From positions 124,001 through 188,000 of the forward strand of contig CAYSMF010000001.1 in NCBI GenBank assembly GCA_964432155.1: DNA of 64,000 nt, read 5' to 3'. The notes beneath the pieces were generated by a model. That model had not been told where the DNA came from and did no database searches. It was given only the letters and a program-made list of their open reading frames with translations. This DNA is from UBA10438 sp964432155. GTDB taxonomy: Bacteria > Bacteroidota > Ignavibacteria > Kapaibacteriales > Kapaibacteriaceae. Made by a program: the position numbers and the translations under genes. Positions 8,395 to 18,405 of this stretch are shown piece after piece (the first letter of the stretch is position 1; every line of letters starts with the position of its first letter).

Positions 8395-11300
8395 TTGTCG
8401 GACAACCACGCGTTGCCGCACTGCCCTATGCCACCACTTCACCACGACGCTTCATCTCTCACCGAAATCCTGCGCACCTCCCCTATTGTGCTGCAGAGTG
8501 CACAGTCGTTGATGCGCGATCGAGAAATCTCGATCAAGACTCTTCGCGGTTCTGCGAAGGCGGCATACGTTGCTGGTCTGTGCTCCCTCGGTGATCTACC
8601 CTTCGTTGTGATTGTTGCCACCGACGACGAGGTTGATGCGTACGTGCATGATGTTACATGCATGTTGAGCGCACGACGTGTCGTGGGTATCCGTGGAGCT
8701 ATCAAGCACAGTGCCTTGGCGACAGGAGGCCTTGTACACCATGAGCAAGTGGATGCGTTGAATCGATTGCGCACAGATGGATCTGATCCGTACGTCGTAG
8801 TTGTCTCCGTAGCTGCTCTTAGTCTCGCAATGCCGTCAGCCGACATGTTGCAACAGTCGCAGATGACGCTGGAACGATCTACCGATCGCAACTACGACGA
8901 CTTGATTACGAGTCTGGCATTGGCGGGTTTTGAGCGCACAGACTTCGTCAGCAAACCAGGTGAGCTGGCCGTTCGTGGTGGCATTCTTGATGTGTTTCCA
9001 AGCGGATGGGATAATCCACTCCGCATAGAATTCTTCGGAAACACTATCGAATCGATCCGCGAGTTCGAGCCCCTTTCACAGCGTTCTATCCGAGAACATG
9101 CATCGGTGTCGTTCCTCGCCCACGTGTTTCACGACGACGACACCTCGTTGTCGGCATCGATCATCGATCACTTGCCGACCGAATCAGTGATGGTATTCGA
9201 CGAACCTGAAGCGATCGACGCAGAGGTGCACGCACGTGAGCTCTCGACATCGTTCCAGAAACACTCAACCTATGCGATTCGAATTAACCCTCTGGGGTCT
9301 GTCACGTTTGATGTGGCGACGCAGGTACAGCCACCAAGCAATGGCTCACTTGAGCATCTTTTGCAGACGGCATCGACGTATCAACGGAAATCGTACCGCG
9401 TCATGATCGGCGGTGAAGGTCAGCAGAATACCAAGCGACTTCGTGAGTTGTGTGAAGCGTTCGCTGATCAAGTTGAACTCGATGCCGAAGAGGCAGGTGT
9501 CGCGCTTCACCGCGTGATCCATGGAATATCCTGGATGTCGGTATCCGTGACATCGGGCTTCATCTGGAATGACCTTTCGTTGGTTGTGCTTACCGAACAT
9601 CAAGTGTTTGGACGACAGCGTTCACAGCGTCGCACATCCCGGCAAGACTCAGGGATGTCGCTACGTGATATTCAGCAGCTACATCGCGGCGACTTAGTTG
9701 TGCATGCCGACAAAGGTATAGGTCGCTTCGAAGGACTCGAGACAATCGTCATCAACGGCGCACACGTAGAATGTGTGAAGCTTGGTTTCGATGGCGGTGA
9801 TCATCTCTTTGTCCATCTCAACTACGTGCATAAGCTCTCGAAGTATGCATCAGAGGAGGGATCGGTTCCGAAGCTGAGCAAGCTTGGCTCGGCTGAGTGG
9901 GAGCGCAAGAAGGCGCGTGCAAAGAAGCGCATCAAGGATATCGCTCGAGATCTGATTAAACTCTACGCACAACGCAAGTCGCAACCAGGCTATGCCTATC
10001 CTGCCGACACCGTCTGGCAGAAGGAGTTTGAGGCATCGTTCCAGTACGAGGATACCGTCGATCAAGCACGCGCGACGTCGGAAGTAAAGTTCGACATGGA
10101 GCAGCCGACACCAATGGACCGACTTGTCTGTGGTGATGTGGGCTTTGGTAAGACGGAGATTGCTGTCCGCGCGGCATTCAAGGCGGCGCAGTCCGGACGT
10201 CAAGTAGCGGTCCTCGTACCGACAACGATTCTTGCCGAGCAACATGGCGTAACGTTCCGTGATCGCCTCCATCGGTATCCTGTTCGAATCGACGTTCTAT
10301 CGCGGTTTCGTTCGAAAGCCGAACAGAAAGAGATCATTGAGCGAATTCATTCCGGTGGTACCGACATCGTGATTGGAACGCACAGATTGCTGAGCAAGGA
10401 TGTTGCCTTCAAGAATCTCGGTCTGCTGATCATCGACGAAGAACATCGCTTTGGTGTTGCCGCGAAAGAAAAGCTCCGTCAGCTCCGAGCAACGATCGAT
10501 ACGCTTACGCTTACGGCAACGCCGATTCCACGAACACTGAACTTCTCGTTGATGGGTGCTCGAGATCTCTCTGTGATTGAGACGCCCCCTCGCAACCGTC
10601 TGCCGGTGCGCACAGAGATATCACAGTGGGACGATGCCGTCCTACGCGAGGCACTCTTGCGCGAGCTCGAGCGTGGTGGACAGGTCTTCGTTGTAACGGA
10701 CCGCATCACGGACATGGACAAGCTCATGATGAAGATCAAGATGCTTGTTCCAACGCTTCGTGTGACGATGGCACATGGACAGATGGAGACCGACGTACTT
10801 GAAGACGTGATGGAAGGATTCCTTGAACGGAAGTTCGACGTCCTGATCGCGACCAAGATCATCGAATCTGGTCTCGACATCCCAAATGCCAACACCATGA
10901 TCATCGAGAATGCCGACAACTTCGGTCTCGCCGAACTCTATCAGCTCCGCGGACGAGTTGGTCGCTCGAACATCCAGGCCTATTGCTACCTCCTGATTCC
11001 TCCACCGCATACGCTTTCGCGTATGGCCTTGCGACGATTGCAGGCACTCGAGGAATACACCGATCTCGGCTCAGGTTTCCAACTTGCCATGCGCGACCTC
11101 GAGATTCGTGGTGCCGGTAATTTGTTAGGGGGCGAGCAAAGCGGCTTCATTCTCGACATGGGCTTTGAACTCTATCAGAAGATCCTCGACGAAGCAGTCG
11201 AGGAACTCAAGCATGAAGAGTTTTCGGAACTCTTCGCTGGTTCGAAAGAGCTCAAGCGAGACTTCTCGAATGAGGACATTGCAGTTGAACTCGATGCAGA

Positions 11301-11760
11301 TGCACTCCTGCCGCGCGGGTACATCCCAGCAGACACCGAGCGTTTCGACGTCTACAAGCGCTTGTACAATGCGCACGACATCATCGAGGTTGATCGTGTG
11401 TACGACGAACTGCGTGATCGATTCGGACCTCTCCCACCGGAGGCCGAAGAGCTTCTGTTTGCTGTGAAGCTTCGAATCCTTGCTCTTCCATCCGGTGTGG
11501 TTCGTCTGAACGTTCGTGGCCAGCGCCTGGTGATGGAGCTACCGCCAGACACCCATCAAGCGTGGTACACGCATGTGTTTAAGCGTATCCTGCACGCCCT
11601 CACCACGATGCCGAATGCAAAGTTTGTGCAGCAAGGAAAGCGCTTGATTATCGATGTCACACTCGGACACAGAGACGAAGCGCTCTCGGTTGTGTCGCAT
11701 ATTTCAACGGTAGCAACATCCCGTGAACAAGACGATGAATCGTCGGAGGGAGCATGGTAA
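8395..11760 (+). CDS. mfd: Transcription-repair coupling factor Mfd
   Basis: A 1121-residue DNA translocase that removes stalled RNA polymerase at lesions and recruits UvrA. In order it has a UvrB-homology region (PGELAVRGGILDVFPSG), the RNA-polymerase-interacting region (LHRGDLVVHADKGIGRFEGL), then the RecG-like motor with motif I CGDVGFGKTEIAVRAAF, DEEH box IIDEEHRFGV, TLTATPIPRTL, and QLRGRVGRS. A C-terminal TRCF domain follows. The start is probably the TTG at 8395, because CGGAAG lies just before it; an ATG at 8428 has no such site. It overlaps tsaB at its end. Its partner gene uvrA lies at the left edge of the window. Confidence 0.97.
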   Translation: MSDNHALPHCPMPPLHHDASSLTEILRTSPIVLQSAQSLMRDREISIKTLRGSAKAAYVAGLCSLGDLPFVVIVATDDEVDAYVHDVTCMLSARRVVGIRGAIKHSALATGGLVHHEQVDALNRLRTDGSDPYVVVVSVAALSLAMPSADMLQQSQMTLERSTDRNYDDLITSLALAGFERTDFVSKPGELAVRGGILDVFPSGWDNPLRIEFFGNTIESIREFEPLSQRSIREHASVSFLAHVFHDDDTSLSASIIDHLPTESVMVFDEPEAIDAEVHARELSTSFQKHSTYAIRINPLGSVTFDVATQVQPPSNGSLEHLLQTASTYQRKSYRVMIGGEGQQNTKRLRELCEAFADQVELDAEEAGVALHRVIHGISWMSVSVTSGFIWNDLSLVVLTEHQVFGRQRSQRRTSRQDSGMSLRDIQQLHRGDLVVHADKGIGRFEGLETIVINGAHVECVKLGFDGGDHLFVHLNYVHKLSKYASEEGSVPKLSKLGSAEWERKKARAKKRIKDIARDLIKLYAQRKSQPGYAYPADTVWQKEFEASFQYEDTVDQARATSEVKFDMEQPTPMDRLVCGDVGFGKTEIAVRAAFKAAQSGRQVAVLVPTTILAEQHGVTFRDRLHRYPVRIDVLSRFRSKAEQKEIIERIHSGGTDIVIGTHRLLSKDVAFKNLGLLIIDEEHRFGVAAKEKLRQLRATIDTLTLTATPIPRTLNFSLMGARDLSVIETPPRNRLPVRTEISQWDDAVLREALLRELERGGQVFVVTDRITDMDKLMMKIKMLVPTLRVTMAHGQMETDVLEDVMEGFLERKFDVLIATKIIESGLDIPNANTMIIENADNFGLAELYQLRGRVGRSNIQAYCYLLIPPPHTLSRMALRRLQALEEYTDLGSGFQLAMRDLEIRGAGNLLGGEQSGFILDMGFELYQKILDEAVEELKHEEFSELFAGSKELKRDFSNEDIAVELDADALLPRGYIPADTERFDVYKRLYNAHDIIEVDRVYDELRDRFGPLPPEAEELLFAVKLRILALPSGVVRLNVRGQRLVMELPPDTHQAWYTHVFKRILHALTTMPNAKFVQQGKRLIIDVTLGHRDEALSVVSHISTVATSREQDDESSEGAW

Positions 11761-12401
11761 TCCTAGCACTTGAAACCTCGGGTAGCGTCTGCGGCGCTGC
11801 GGTCTCGATCGACGGATCGCTCGTTGCCAGCACCGAGATCATCCGCGAGGCATCGCACGATGCGTTCGTCGCCGATGTCGTCACCTCAGCTCTTCGTTTT
11901 GCGGGACTGACGATCGACAACGTTGATGTTGTCGCTGTCTCGGCGGGACCGGGCTCATTTACAGGCCTGCGCATTGGGGCCTCGTTTGTAAAGGGGCTCG
12001 CATTCGAGGACAAACCGCGTGTTCTCGCAGTACCGACACTTACGTCGTTGTTCTATGCCGCTCGTGAAGTAGCGCAGCTTTCAGGGGCCTCATCGATCAC
12101 ATGTGTGATCCCCTCGCATCGGGACTTGTGGTACGTGATGCAAGCCCCCTGTAACTCCAATGTTGCCGATCATTCGGTGAAGGTCTCCACGCGCGAGGAG
12201 CTACTCAGTGGCATCACGCCTGGGACGTTCGTTGTTGGGCCTGGTGCAGAACAACTCGCGCCAACAGCCGTGAGTGGTCTCACACGTCTGTCGGCGCGAT
12301 TTGTAGCGTTTGCCAGCTGGGAGTTACTCCGAGCGAATGTTCCGTTTGTTGATGCTGATGCGTTTGTGCCGCAGTATCAACAGGACTTCGTTCCTCGGTA
12401 A
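11754..12401 (+). CDS. tsaB: tRNA threonylcarbamoyladenosine biosynthesis protein TsaB
   Basis: TsaB is the partner protein that supports TsaD in making t6A at position 37 of ANN-decoding tRNAs. The 215-residue protein shows the ASKHA opening ILALETSGSVCGAAVS, a conserved HDAF region and the family signature VSAGPGSFTGLRIG (about residues 62-75). The length is near the usual 220-230. Its ATG overlaps the mfd stop by seven bases (ATGGTAA). It ends nine bases before the convergent peroxidase gene. Confidence 0.93.
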   Translation: MVILALETSGSVCGAAVSIDGSLVASTEIIREASHDAFVADVVTSALRFAGLTIDNVDVVAVSAGPGSFTGLRIGASFVKGLAFEDKPRVLAVPTLTSLFYAAREVAQLSGASSITCVIPSHRDLWYVMQAPCNSNVADHSVKVSTREELLSGITPGTFVVGPGAEQLAPTAVSGLTRLSARFVAFASWELLRANVPFVDADAFVPQYQQDFVPR

Positions 12402-12410
12402 CAAGGACGT

Positions 12411-13415
12411 TTACAGGGCCTTGAGGAACGTCTCAATCTCGGCAACTTCGGTTGTGCTCAGCTTCTTACCGAGCTGATGCCAGCCCATGAGCTCAATTGC
12501 CTTGCTCATCGATGGTACACTTCCATCGTGGAAGTATGGCTTTGTACGCGAGACCAAGCGCAGTGACGGCACCTTGAACATCATGCTGTCTGCCGGATCC
12601 TTCGTGACCAGATAGCGTCCAGGATCGCTCGATGAGTACGGCTGCACATTGCCAAGTTTCTGCAGACCATTGCCACCGAAGAGCGCTCCATTGTGGCACG
12701 AAATACAGCCTGTGTTGATGAAGGTATGCATACCACGACGTTCCGCCATGGTAAGAGCCGACGTATCACCGGTGATCCACGTATCAAATCGCGATGGCGC
12801 AATCAGTGTGCGCTCGAATGCAGCGATTGCCTTCGCGACGTTGTCGAACGTAATCGGTGAAGGTTCGGTTGGGTACGCCTCAGCGAACAGCGCCGGGTAT
12901 TCCTTGGTCTTCTTGAGCTTGGCTTCAACAGCCTCAGGCGACGGCATCGCCATTTCGCCCGGATTGCAGATTGGCCCCTTGGCCTGTGCTACCAGATCTT
13001 CTGCGCGACCGTCCCAGAATTGCATGGTGTGGAAGCCTGCATTGAAGACAGTTGGCGAGTTACGTGTTCCACGTCCACCGAGTGCACCCTCGGAGGTGAC
13101 TTCGTTGTCGACACCGGCGGCGCCATCGCTCACGTTGTGACATGAGTTGCAGGACTGCTTATCGTTCACGGAGAGGCGTGTGTCGAAGTACAACGACTTT
13201 CCAAGCGCGATCATCGCGTCGGTCGTTCCTTCATGACCCGGCATAACATCCGGAAGCACGGCGAAGACACCTTCAGCCATGGAGCGAAGTTCTGTCTCCT
13301 CTGCCGCGCTGAGCGCACGAACGGCTTCCTTTGGCTCCTGGGTGTCGCCAGGCTTGCCACATGATGCCAGGATGCTGCAGAATGCTGCCAGTGCAGCGTA
13401 ACGTAGAAGTTTCAT
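12411..13415 (-). CDS. Di-haem cytochrome c peroxidase / MauG family lipoprotein
   Basis: A 334-residue exported protein with two c-type haem sites: CNSCH at residues 89-93 and CISCH at 237-241. The first part also has SLYFDTRLS, and NSPTVFNAGFHTMQFWDGRA is typical of bacterial cytochrome c peroxidases. The N-terminus is a signal with a possible lipobox ending at C19 (LASC), so it may be anchored by lipid. It probably reduces hydrogen peroxide in the periplasm, though MauG-like oxidation of a partner cannot be excluded. It has AAAGGGGACGACA before the ATG and a consensus-like promoter box at 13474-13481. Confidence 0.9.
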   Translation of the reverse strand: MKLLRYAALAAFCSILASCGKPGDTQEPKEAVRALSAAEETELRSMAEGVFAVLPDVMPGHEGTTDAMIALGKSLYFDTRLSVNDKQSCNSCHNVSDGAAGVDNEVTSEGALGGRGTRNSPTVFNAGFHTMQFWDGRAEDLVAQAKGPICNPGEMAMPSPEAVEAKLKKTKEYPALFAEAYPTEPSPITFDNVAKAIAAFERTLIAPSRFDTWITGDTSALTMAERRGMHTFINTGCISCHNGALFGGNGLQKLGNVQPYSSSDPGRYLVTKDPADSMMFKVPSLRLVSRTKPYFHDGSVPSMSKAIELMGWHQLGKKLSTTEVAEIETFLKAL

Positions 13416-13473
13416 TGTCGTCCCCTTTCTCTATACATGCAGATACACCGTACCAGAGGTCATATGTGGTCGG

Positions 13474-13481
13474 CAAAACTA
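13474..13481 (-). promoter_or_regulatory. TAnnTTTG promoter-like box upstream of the peroxidase gene
   Basis: The minus strand reads TAGTTTTG, an exact TAnnTTTG match, 59 bases before the start at 13415. It shares the string CGTAGTTT with the box facing purB on the other strand. Confidence 0.5.
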
Positions 13482-13537
13482 CGATGCCAACACATCATGG
13501 TGGGTAATTGGTTCCTGACCATCACCGGGTTTGGTCG

Positions 13538-13545
13538 TAGTTTCG
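13538..13545 (+). promoter_or_regulatory. TAnnTTCG promoter-like box upstream of purB
   Basis: TAGTTTCG, one base off TAnnTTTG, lies 28 bases before the purB start and matches the prmA box at all eight positions. Confidence 0.4.
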
Positions 13546-13573
13546 CAGCTCTATCCACCTCTGCTCAAGCGTC

Positions 13574-14866
13574 ATGATTGAACGTTATACCCGGCCCGAC
13601 ATGGGCGCGATCTGGTCCGAACACAACAAGTACTCTATTTGGCTCGAGATCGAGATTCTCGCCTGTGAAGCGCAAGCCGAATTGGGAGTGATTCCCAAGG
13701 AGGCGGTTCGCGAGATTCGTGAGAAGGCATCGTTCGATGTTCAACGGATTCTTGAGATCGAGGAGACAACAAAGCACGACGTTATTGCCTTCACAACGAA
13801 CGTCGCAGAGTACGTCGGACCATCATCACGGTTCATTCATCTGGGTATGACATCCAGTGACGTTCTCGACACGTGCCTTGCGGTGCAACTCAAGCAAGCT
13901 GGTGAACTCCTGCTCGCAGATCTGACCCAATTCCGTGATGTGCTCGCTCGTCGAGCAGTGGAATTCAAGAACACGGTTTGTATCGGACGCTCGCACGGTA
14001 TACACGCCGAACCAACGACATTTGGTTTGAAGCTTGCGCTATGGCATCAGGAATGTGAGCGCAGCATTGTGCGTCTTACGCGGGCTATTGAGTCTGTTAG
14101 TGTAGGAATGATCAGCGGCGCTGTTGGCACGTTTGAGCACCTGTCCCCTGCTGTTGAAGAGTACGTGTGTGAGCGTCTGGGATTGCGGCCTGCTCCGGTG
14201 AGCACGCAGGTTATTCAACGCGATCGCCATGCGGAGTTCCTGACGACGCTCGCATTGGTCGGTGCGTTTCTTGAAAAGATTGGCACCGAGATCCGTCACC
14301 TGCAGCGCACAGAGGTACGGGAAGCCGAAGAGTATTTCTCTCCTGGTCAAAAAGGTTCGTCAGCGATGCCGCACAAGCGCAATCCGATCCTCAGCGAGCG
14401 CATCTGCGGTCTTGCACGACTCCTTCGCTCGAATGCAATGGCTGCGATCGAGAACAATGCACTTTGGCACGAGCGCGACATCTCGCACAGCTCTGTAGAG
14501 CGCGTCATCTGTCCGGATTCGACGATTGCCCTCGACTACATGCTCCATCTCGCAACTGGTTTGATCGATCGACTCCTCGTGTACCCAGAGGCGATGCAGC
14601 GCAATCTTGAGCTGACGCATGGACTCCCGTTCTCACAGAGCGTTATGCTTGCCCTCATCGGAAAAGACGTTACCCGCGAAGACGCATACCGTATGGTGCA
14701 GCGCAACGCAATGCGTACATGGGAGACAAAGACACCGCTTCGTCAGACTCTCGCCGAGGATGAAGAAATCATGTCACTCCTGAGTGACGTTGAACTCGAC
14801 GCCATTTTTGATGGACGTCGCATGCTCTCGAACGTCGATACCATCTTCCGCCGGTGTGGTCTGTGA
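13574..14866 (+). CDS. purB: Adenylosuccinate lyase
   Basis: Catalyses two fumarate-releasing steps of purine synthesis (SAICAR to AICAR and adenylosuccinate to AMP). The protein is 430 residues. It begins MIERYTRPDMGAIWSE, as is standard, and carries LGMTSSDVLDTCLA, the IGRSHGIHAEPTTFG active-site segment and the superfamily signature GSSAMPHKRNP (about 261-271) with the catalytic serine. It ends by overlapping the next start (GTGA). Confidence 0.97.
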   Translation: MIERYTRPDMGAIWSEHNKYSIWLEIEILACEAQAELGVIPKEAVREIREKASFDVQRILEIEETTKHDVIAFTTNVAEYVGPSSRFIHLGMTSSDVLDTCLAVQLKQAGELLLADLTQFRDVLARRAVEFKNTVCIGRSHGIHAEPTTFGLKLALWHQECERSIVRLTRAIESVSVGMISGAVGTFEHLSPAVEEYVCERLGLRPAPVSTQVIQRDRHAEFLTTLALVGAFLEKIGTEIRHLQRTEVREAEEYFSPGQKGSSAMPHKRNPILSERICGLARLLRSNAMAAIENNALWHERDISHSSVERVICPDSTIALDYMLHLATGLIDRLLVYPEAMQRNLELTHGLPFSQSVMLALIGKDVTREDAYRMVQRNAMRTWETKTPLRQTLAEDEEIMSLLSDVELDAIFDGRRMLSNVDTIFRRCGL

Positions 14867-16371
14867 TTCGCTCGGCGCTCATCGGACTCACGTTGATTGG
14901 CGTTACCATCGCCGCGGTATCGCAGAACTCAACGAAGACGGCTACGTCGACTGATGGTGAGCGTCTGGCAGCGTCGTATTGTCAAGGTTGCCATGCCTTG
15001 CCGGCACCAGGCGACCTCGATAAACCCACATGGGTGGCGAAGGTGTTTCCGATGATGCGTCGGTACATGGGGCTTGACCCGCTCCCACAGCACGATATAC
15101 TACCGCACGACCTCAAGGCACTCTACCCGAAGGTGCCGATGATGACAGAAGATCAATGGTATACTGTTGCGCAGTGGTACATCGATAATGCTCCTGCTGT
15201 GCTCGAGGCTCCGCCTTCAGTGAATCTCCGTGGTGTCACCAGTGTGTTCACGTCGACGCCGATTCTACGCGCTGGAACGATTCCGATGACGACATTCGTG
15301 AAGTATGATTCGACACGCAAGCACCTGCTTGTTGGCGATGGTATGTCGAATGCACTTCACATCTCCGACATTGCGGGTACGGTTACATCAACAATCCCAT
15401 TAAGTGGTCCACCATCCTCGGTTGAACTGCGAAATGGGCGGATGTACGTCACTGATATGGGTAAGCTTCTTCCACACGATTCTGCTATCGGATCGCTTGT
15501 TGAAGTGACGTGGGATTCTGCCCAACCCCGCACGCGCATCCTTATCGATTCCCTGCGGCGACCGACGCATGTGCAAGTTGCCGACCTCAATGATGATGGC
15601 CGTCCCGATTACCTCGTTTGCGAGTATGGTAACCTTATCGGACAGTTCGGATGGTATGAGATGCGCGAAAATGGACGAACTGTCTATCATCAGCTATCTC
15701 CATTGCCCGGTGCGATTCGTGCCACCATTGCGGACATGAATGGCGATCGGAAACCAGATATCATCGTCCAGATGGCGCAATCGCGCGAAGCACTCGTTCT
15801 ATACACCAACAATGGTCGCGGTACCTTTACAGCACGCGAGATTATGTCGTTCCCTCCTTCACGGGGTTCGTCATCATTTCGTCTGGTACAAGCCGACGGC
15901 GACCCTACACTAGAGATTCTGTACACTGCCGGCGACAATGGTGATTACGACATGCCACCATACAAACCCTATCATGGTGTGTACCTCTTCGACGCGACAC
16001 CGCGTGGTTGGAAACAGGTCGCGTTTCAGCGAATGGACGGGGCGTATGGTGCAATACTGGAAGACTTCTCTGGTGACGGAAGTGCAGATCTGTTGAGCTA
16101 TAGCTATTTCCCTCGCTTCGATCGTGGCGATTATGACCTGGTGCGGTTTGATCAGGATTGGATGACGTCGCGCGCTACGTCATGGCGCGTTGCGGGTGCG
16201 TCGCTCGGTCGATGGTTGGTCTCGGATGTCGCGGACATCGATCAGGATGGCGACCTCGATGTAATTCTCGGAAATGTATCGATCGGACCTGGCATTGTAC
16301 CGGAACAACAGGCTGTATCCTGGACCTCGAGTGGTGTGATTGCCGTCATTCTCCGTAACACGCGTAACTAG
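14863..16371 (+). CDS. Secreted protein with one c-type haem site and FG-GAP/VCBS-like repeats
   Basis: About 502 residues starting at a GTG that overlaps the purB stop. A signal peptide (about residues 1-20) leads to a CQGCH haem-attachment site at C40-H44 and a small cytochrome-like region up to about residue 110 (TEDQWYTVAQWYIDNAP). After that come beta-propeller-like repeats with calcium-loop patterns DLNDDGRPD, DMNGDRKPD, DFSGDGSAD and DIDQDGDLD. It is probably a periplasmic or surface propeller fused to an electron-transfer module; the substrate is unknown. It does not resemble PQQ dehydrogenases in the motifs I can see. Confidence 0.7.
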   Translation: MIRSALIGLTLIGVTIAAVSQNSTKTATSTDGERLAASYCQGCHALPAPGDLDKPTWVAKVFPMMRRYMGLDPLPQHDILPHDLKALYPKVPMMTEDQWYTVAQWYIDNAPAVLEAPPSVNLRGVTSVFTSTPILRAGTIPMTTFVKYDSTRKHLLVGDGMSNALHISDIAGTVTSTIPLSGPPSSVELRNGRMYVTDMGKLLPHDSAIGSLVEVTWDSAQPRTRILIDSLRRPTHVQVADLNDDGRPDYLVCEYGNLIGQFGWYEMRENGRTVYHQLSPLPGAIRATIADMNGDRKPDIIVQMAQSREALVLYTNNGRGTFTAREIMSFPPSRGSSSFRLVQADGDPTLEILYTAGDNGDYDMPPYKPYHGVYLFDATPRGWKQVAFQRMDGAYGAILEDFSGDGSADLLSYSYFPRFDRGDYDLVRFDQDWMTSRATSWRVAGASLGRWLVSDVADIDQDGDLDVILGNVSIGPGIVPEQQAVSWTSSGVIAVILRNTRN

Positions 16372-16374
16372 GTG

Positions 16375-18405
16375 TTATTCCGAGATAAGGAACTGATGGG
16401 TGAGAATCCTCGTGCCACGTTGCGCTACGAGGAAGCAGGGTCCACGATGTTGTTCAGGGATTGATCCGACGATCCAACCGCTGTTGCCATCGCGCGTCAT
16501 TCGCGTCAAGATCTCTCCGATGACGTTGGTGATGAATCCATCATCCGCACGAATGCGAACATCACGCCCCCTACGCTGAAGCATCGACGTCGCATCAAAT
16601 AGGCGTGCTCGATCCGTCATACAGATATCGTCGATCGTCACTCGTCCCGGTTGACGTCGCACGCGCGTTGCGCTTGGTGTTACCATTACCGTGTCGAAGC
16701 TGATTTGTACGGATGACGAATCACCGAGCAGCGCAACGATATCGAAGCGACGAAAGGTGCTTCGTGTATCACGAGGAAGCGTGAATGGAATTTCGAGTAT
16801 TGTGTACCGATCAGTCGTTCGATAGCGAGTGAGTATGGGCATCAGTACAGGTTGGTACAAGCGAACGACGATCGTCCCACTGATCGCTGATCGTCCTGCG
16901 CCACGTTCGATTCGGATGAATACCGAGACTGTATCGCCGATCGAGACGCGCAGGTTGTCGGCCGCGATCAACAGGTCCTCTGTTTGCTGTGGCTTCACGG
17001 GCAGATCCATCGCTCGGCGAGTTACGCACAATCCGTTAAGAATGTCCGCCTCGACGCGCTCGATGCTGCTGTCAGTGGCAATCAATAGCGTAGGAGTTCC
17101 AGCACGTTCTGATCCGTCGACATACCACGAACGTACCACCCCTGCCGTGGGCGTTATGATGTAATGTGCTCGTCCATCCACGAGTGTATCACGACGTGTA
17201 AGAACGGTGCCGGGCCGTGGCGTCCGAGAGTGAACGAGCCTGTGACGTGTTGTCCGAATCAAACCGTCACTTCCAGGTTCTGCACCATGTGTCGTGCGCT
17301 CGGCCGATGTATCAACCTGCGATCCACCGCTTGCACCTCCTCCACGTTGCACACGAATCGATGGAAGCAGCGAGCTTGAGGAAGTGTAGACGAGACCACC
17401 AGCTCCGCCGCCTCCTGGACCATACCGATACACGGTCCCACGTGTGCTTCCTCCAACTCCTCCGGAGACATCGCAATGCAGTTTGCCAACGATCGTGTCG
17501 GTGATAAGTGCGATGGTACCGCCACTGCCGCCGCCCCCTGCACCATCACACAGTGCATCGTCGCCATCAGTACCTGATACATCGATGGCACCGCCTGTGC
17601 CTGCACGAATGACAGGCGCGAATACTACAATAGCCCCTCCACCGGCTCCGCCATTGCCACCGCGAAGATCATTCTGTTGTCCAGAGCCACCGCCACTGCC
17701 GATGTAGATCCGAAGTCGTGATGTATCGCGACCGCTAACGGGCCAAGCCCTAGGAATTGTCTGATGCTCATCGAGAGCAAAGGCCGTGGTTGGGTCACCA
17801 CCTCGACCTCCATGCCCAGCGAGTGAACCACCATATCCACCGCTATTGCGAAGATGTCCATTGGGCGTTGGTAGAAAGCCCTCTGTATAGGTGGCACTAC
17901 GAGAGTCTATCGTATCCCCGCTATTCCGATTCTGTCGTCCCCCACGAAACCCTGCCTGTGTTGCGCTGATCAGTCCATCGATGGACAGTGTATCATCAGA
18001 CAGCAGAACCATGAGCCCACCAAATTCACCATTCCACGGAATGGCTCGTAACCGGTCATTGGATGCTACAGATGAGCGATGAATCACGCCCACGAGTTGC
18101 AAGTGACCTGATGGATCAAATCGATCTTCGATGGGATAGCGCAAAATGATTTCCGCTCCGATGATGGTGTCGATCACATTTACTTCGATACCACCGTTGA
18201 TCAGTGAGTCTTGCGAGATCGACTGATACATGGCGATCGTATCGCCGCTGCGAAAGATCCATGGGTGGGATGCGATCAGCGTTTGTGCGCATGAATCCAC
18301 ATGCACAATTCGGCTCGCACGATGGATCTGGCGGTTCTGGCATGCGGCATCGAGCGCACCAAATACCACATAGCAGAGAGCAATGAACGCGATGCTTACC
18401 GTCAC
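16375..18405 (-). CDS. Secreted glycine-rich repetitive surface protein, unknown function
   Basis: A 676-residue exported protein that I cannot place in a named family. After a signal peptide comes a segment around SHPWIFRSGDTIAMYQ. Roughly residues 185-385 form a region very rich in GG, GGGG and GSGG turns with hydrophobic beta strands between them, suggesting a beta-helix or stacked-strand fold. The C-terminal part (about 440-676) looks like ordinary beta-sandwich domains. The start is a GTG at 18405 that overlaps the previous stop (GTGA) and has GGAGGGTCCA before it. It is the last gene of the fibre-like run 21504-16375. Confidence 0.65.
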   Translation of the reverse strand: MTVSIAFIALCYVVFGALDAACQNRQIHRASRIVHVDSCAQTLIASHPWIFRSGDTIAMYQSISQDSLINGGIEVNVIDTIIGAEIILRYPIEDRFDPSGHLQLVGVIHRSSVASNDRLRAIPWNGEFGGLMVLLSDDTLSIDGLISATQAGFRGGRQNRNSGDTIDSRSATYTEGFLPTPNGHLRNSGGYGGSLAGHGGRGGDPTTAFALDEHQTIPRAWPVSGRDTSRLRIYIGSGGGSGQQNDLRGGNGGAGGGAIVVFAPVIRAGTGGAIDVSGTDGDDALCDGAGGGGSGGTIALITDTIVGKLHCDVSGGVGGSTRGTVYRYGPGGGGAGGLVYTSSSSLLPSIRVQRGGGASGGSQVDTSAERTTHGAEPGSDGLIRTTRHRLVHSRTPRPGTVLTRRDTLVDGRAHYIITPTAGVVRSWYVDGSERAGTPTLLIATDSSIERVEADILNGLCVTRRAMDLPVKPQQTEDLLIAADNLRVSIGDTVSVFIRIERGAGRSAISGTIVVRLYQPVLMPILTRYRTTDRYTILEIPFTLPRDTRSTFRRFDIVALLGDSSSVQISFDTVMVTPSATRVRRQPGRVTIDDICMTDRARLFDATSMLQRRGRDVRIRADDGFITNVIGEILTRMTRDGNSGWIVGSIPEQHRGPCFLVAQRGTRILTHQFLISE

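Noticed and set aside
16356..16377. TAACAC/GTGTTA inverted repeat between convergent genes as a terminator
   Set aside because: Only six AT-rich pairs around a ten-base loop and no T-run; too weak to call.
17250..17760. GC-rich repeated triplets that look like a tandem or CRISPR-like repeat
   Set aside because: They are codons of the glycine-rich region in the 676-residue protein; there is no fixed repeat-spacer period.
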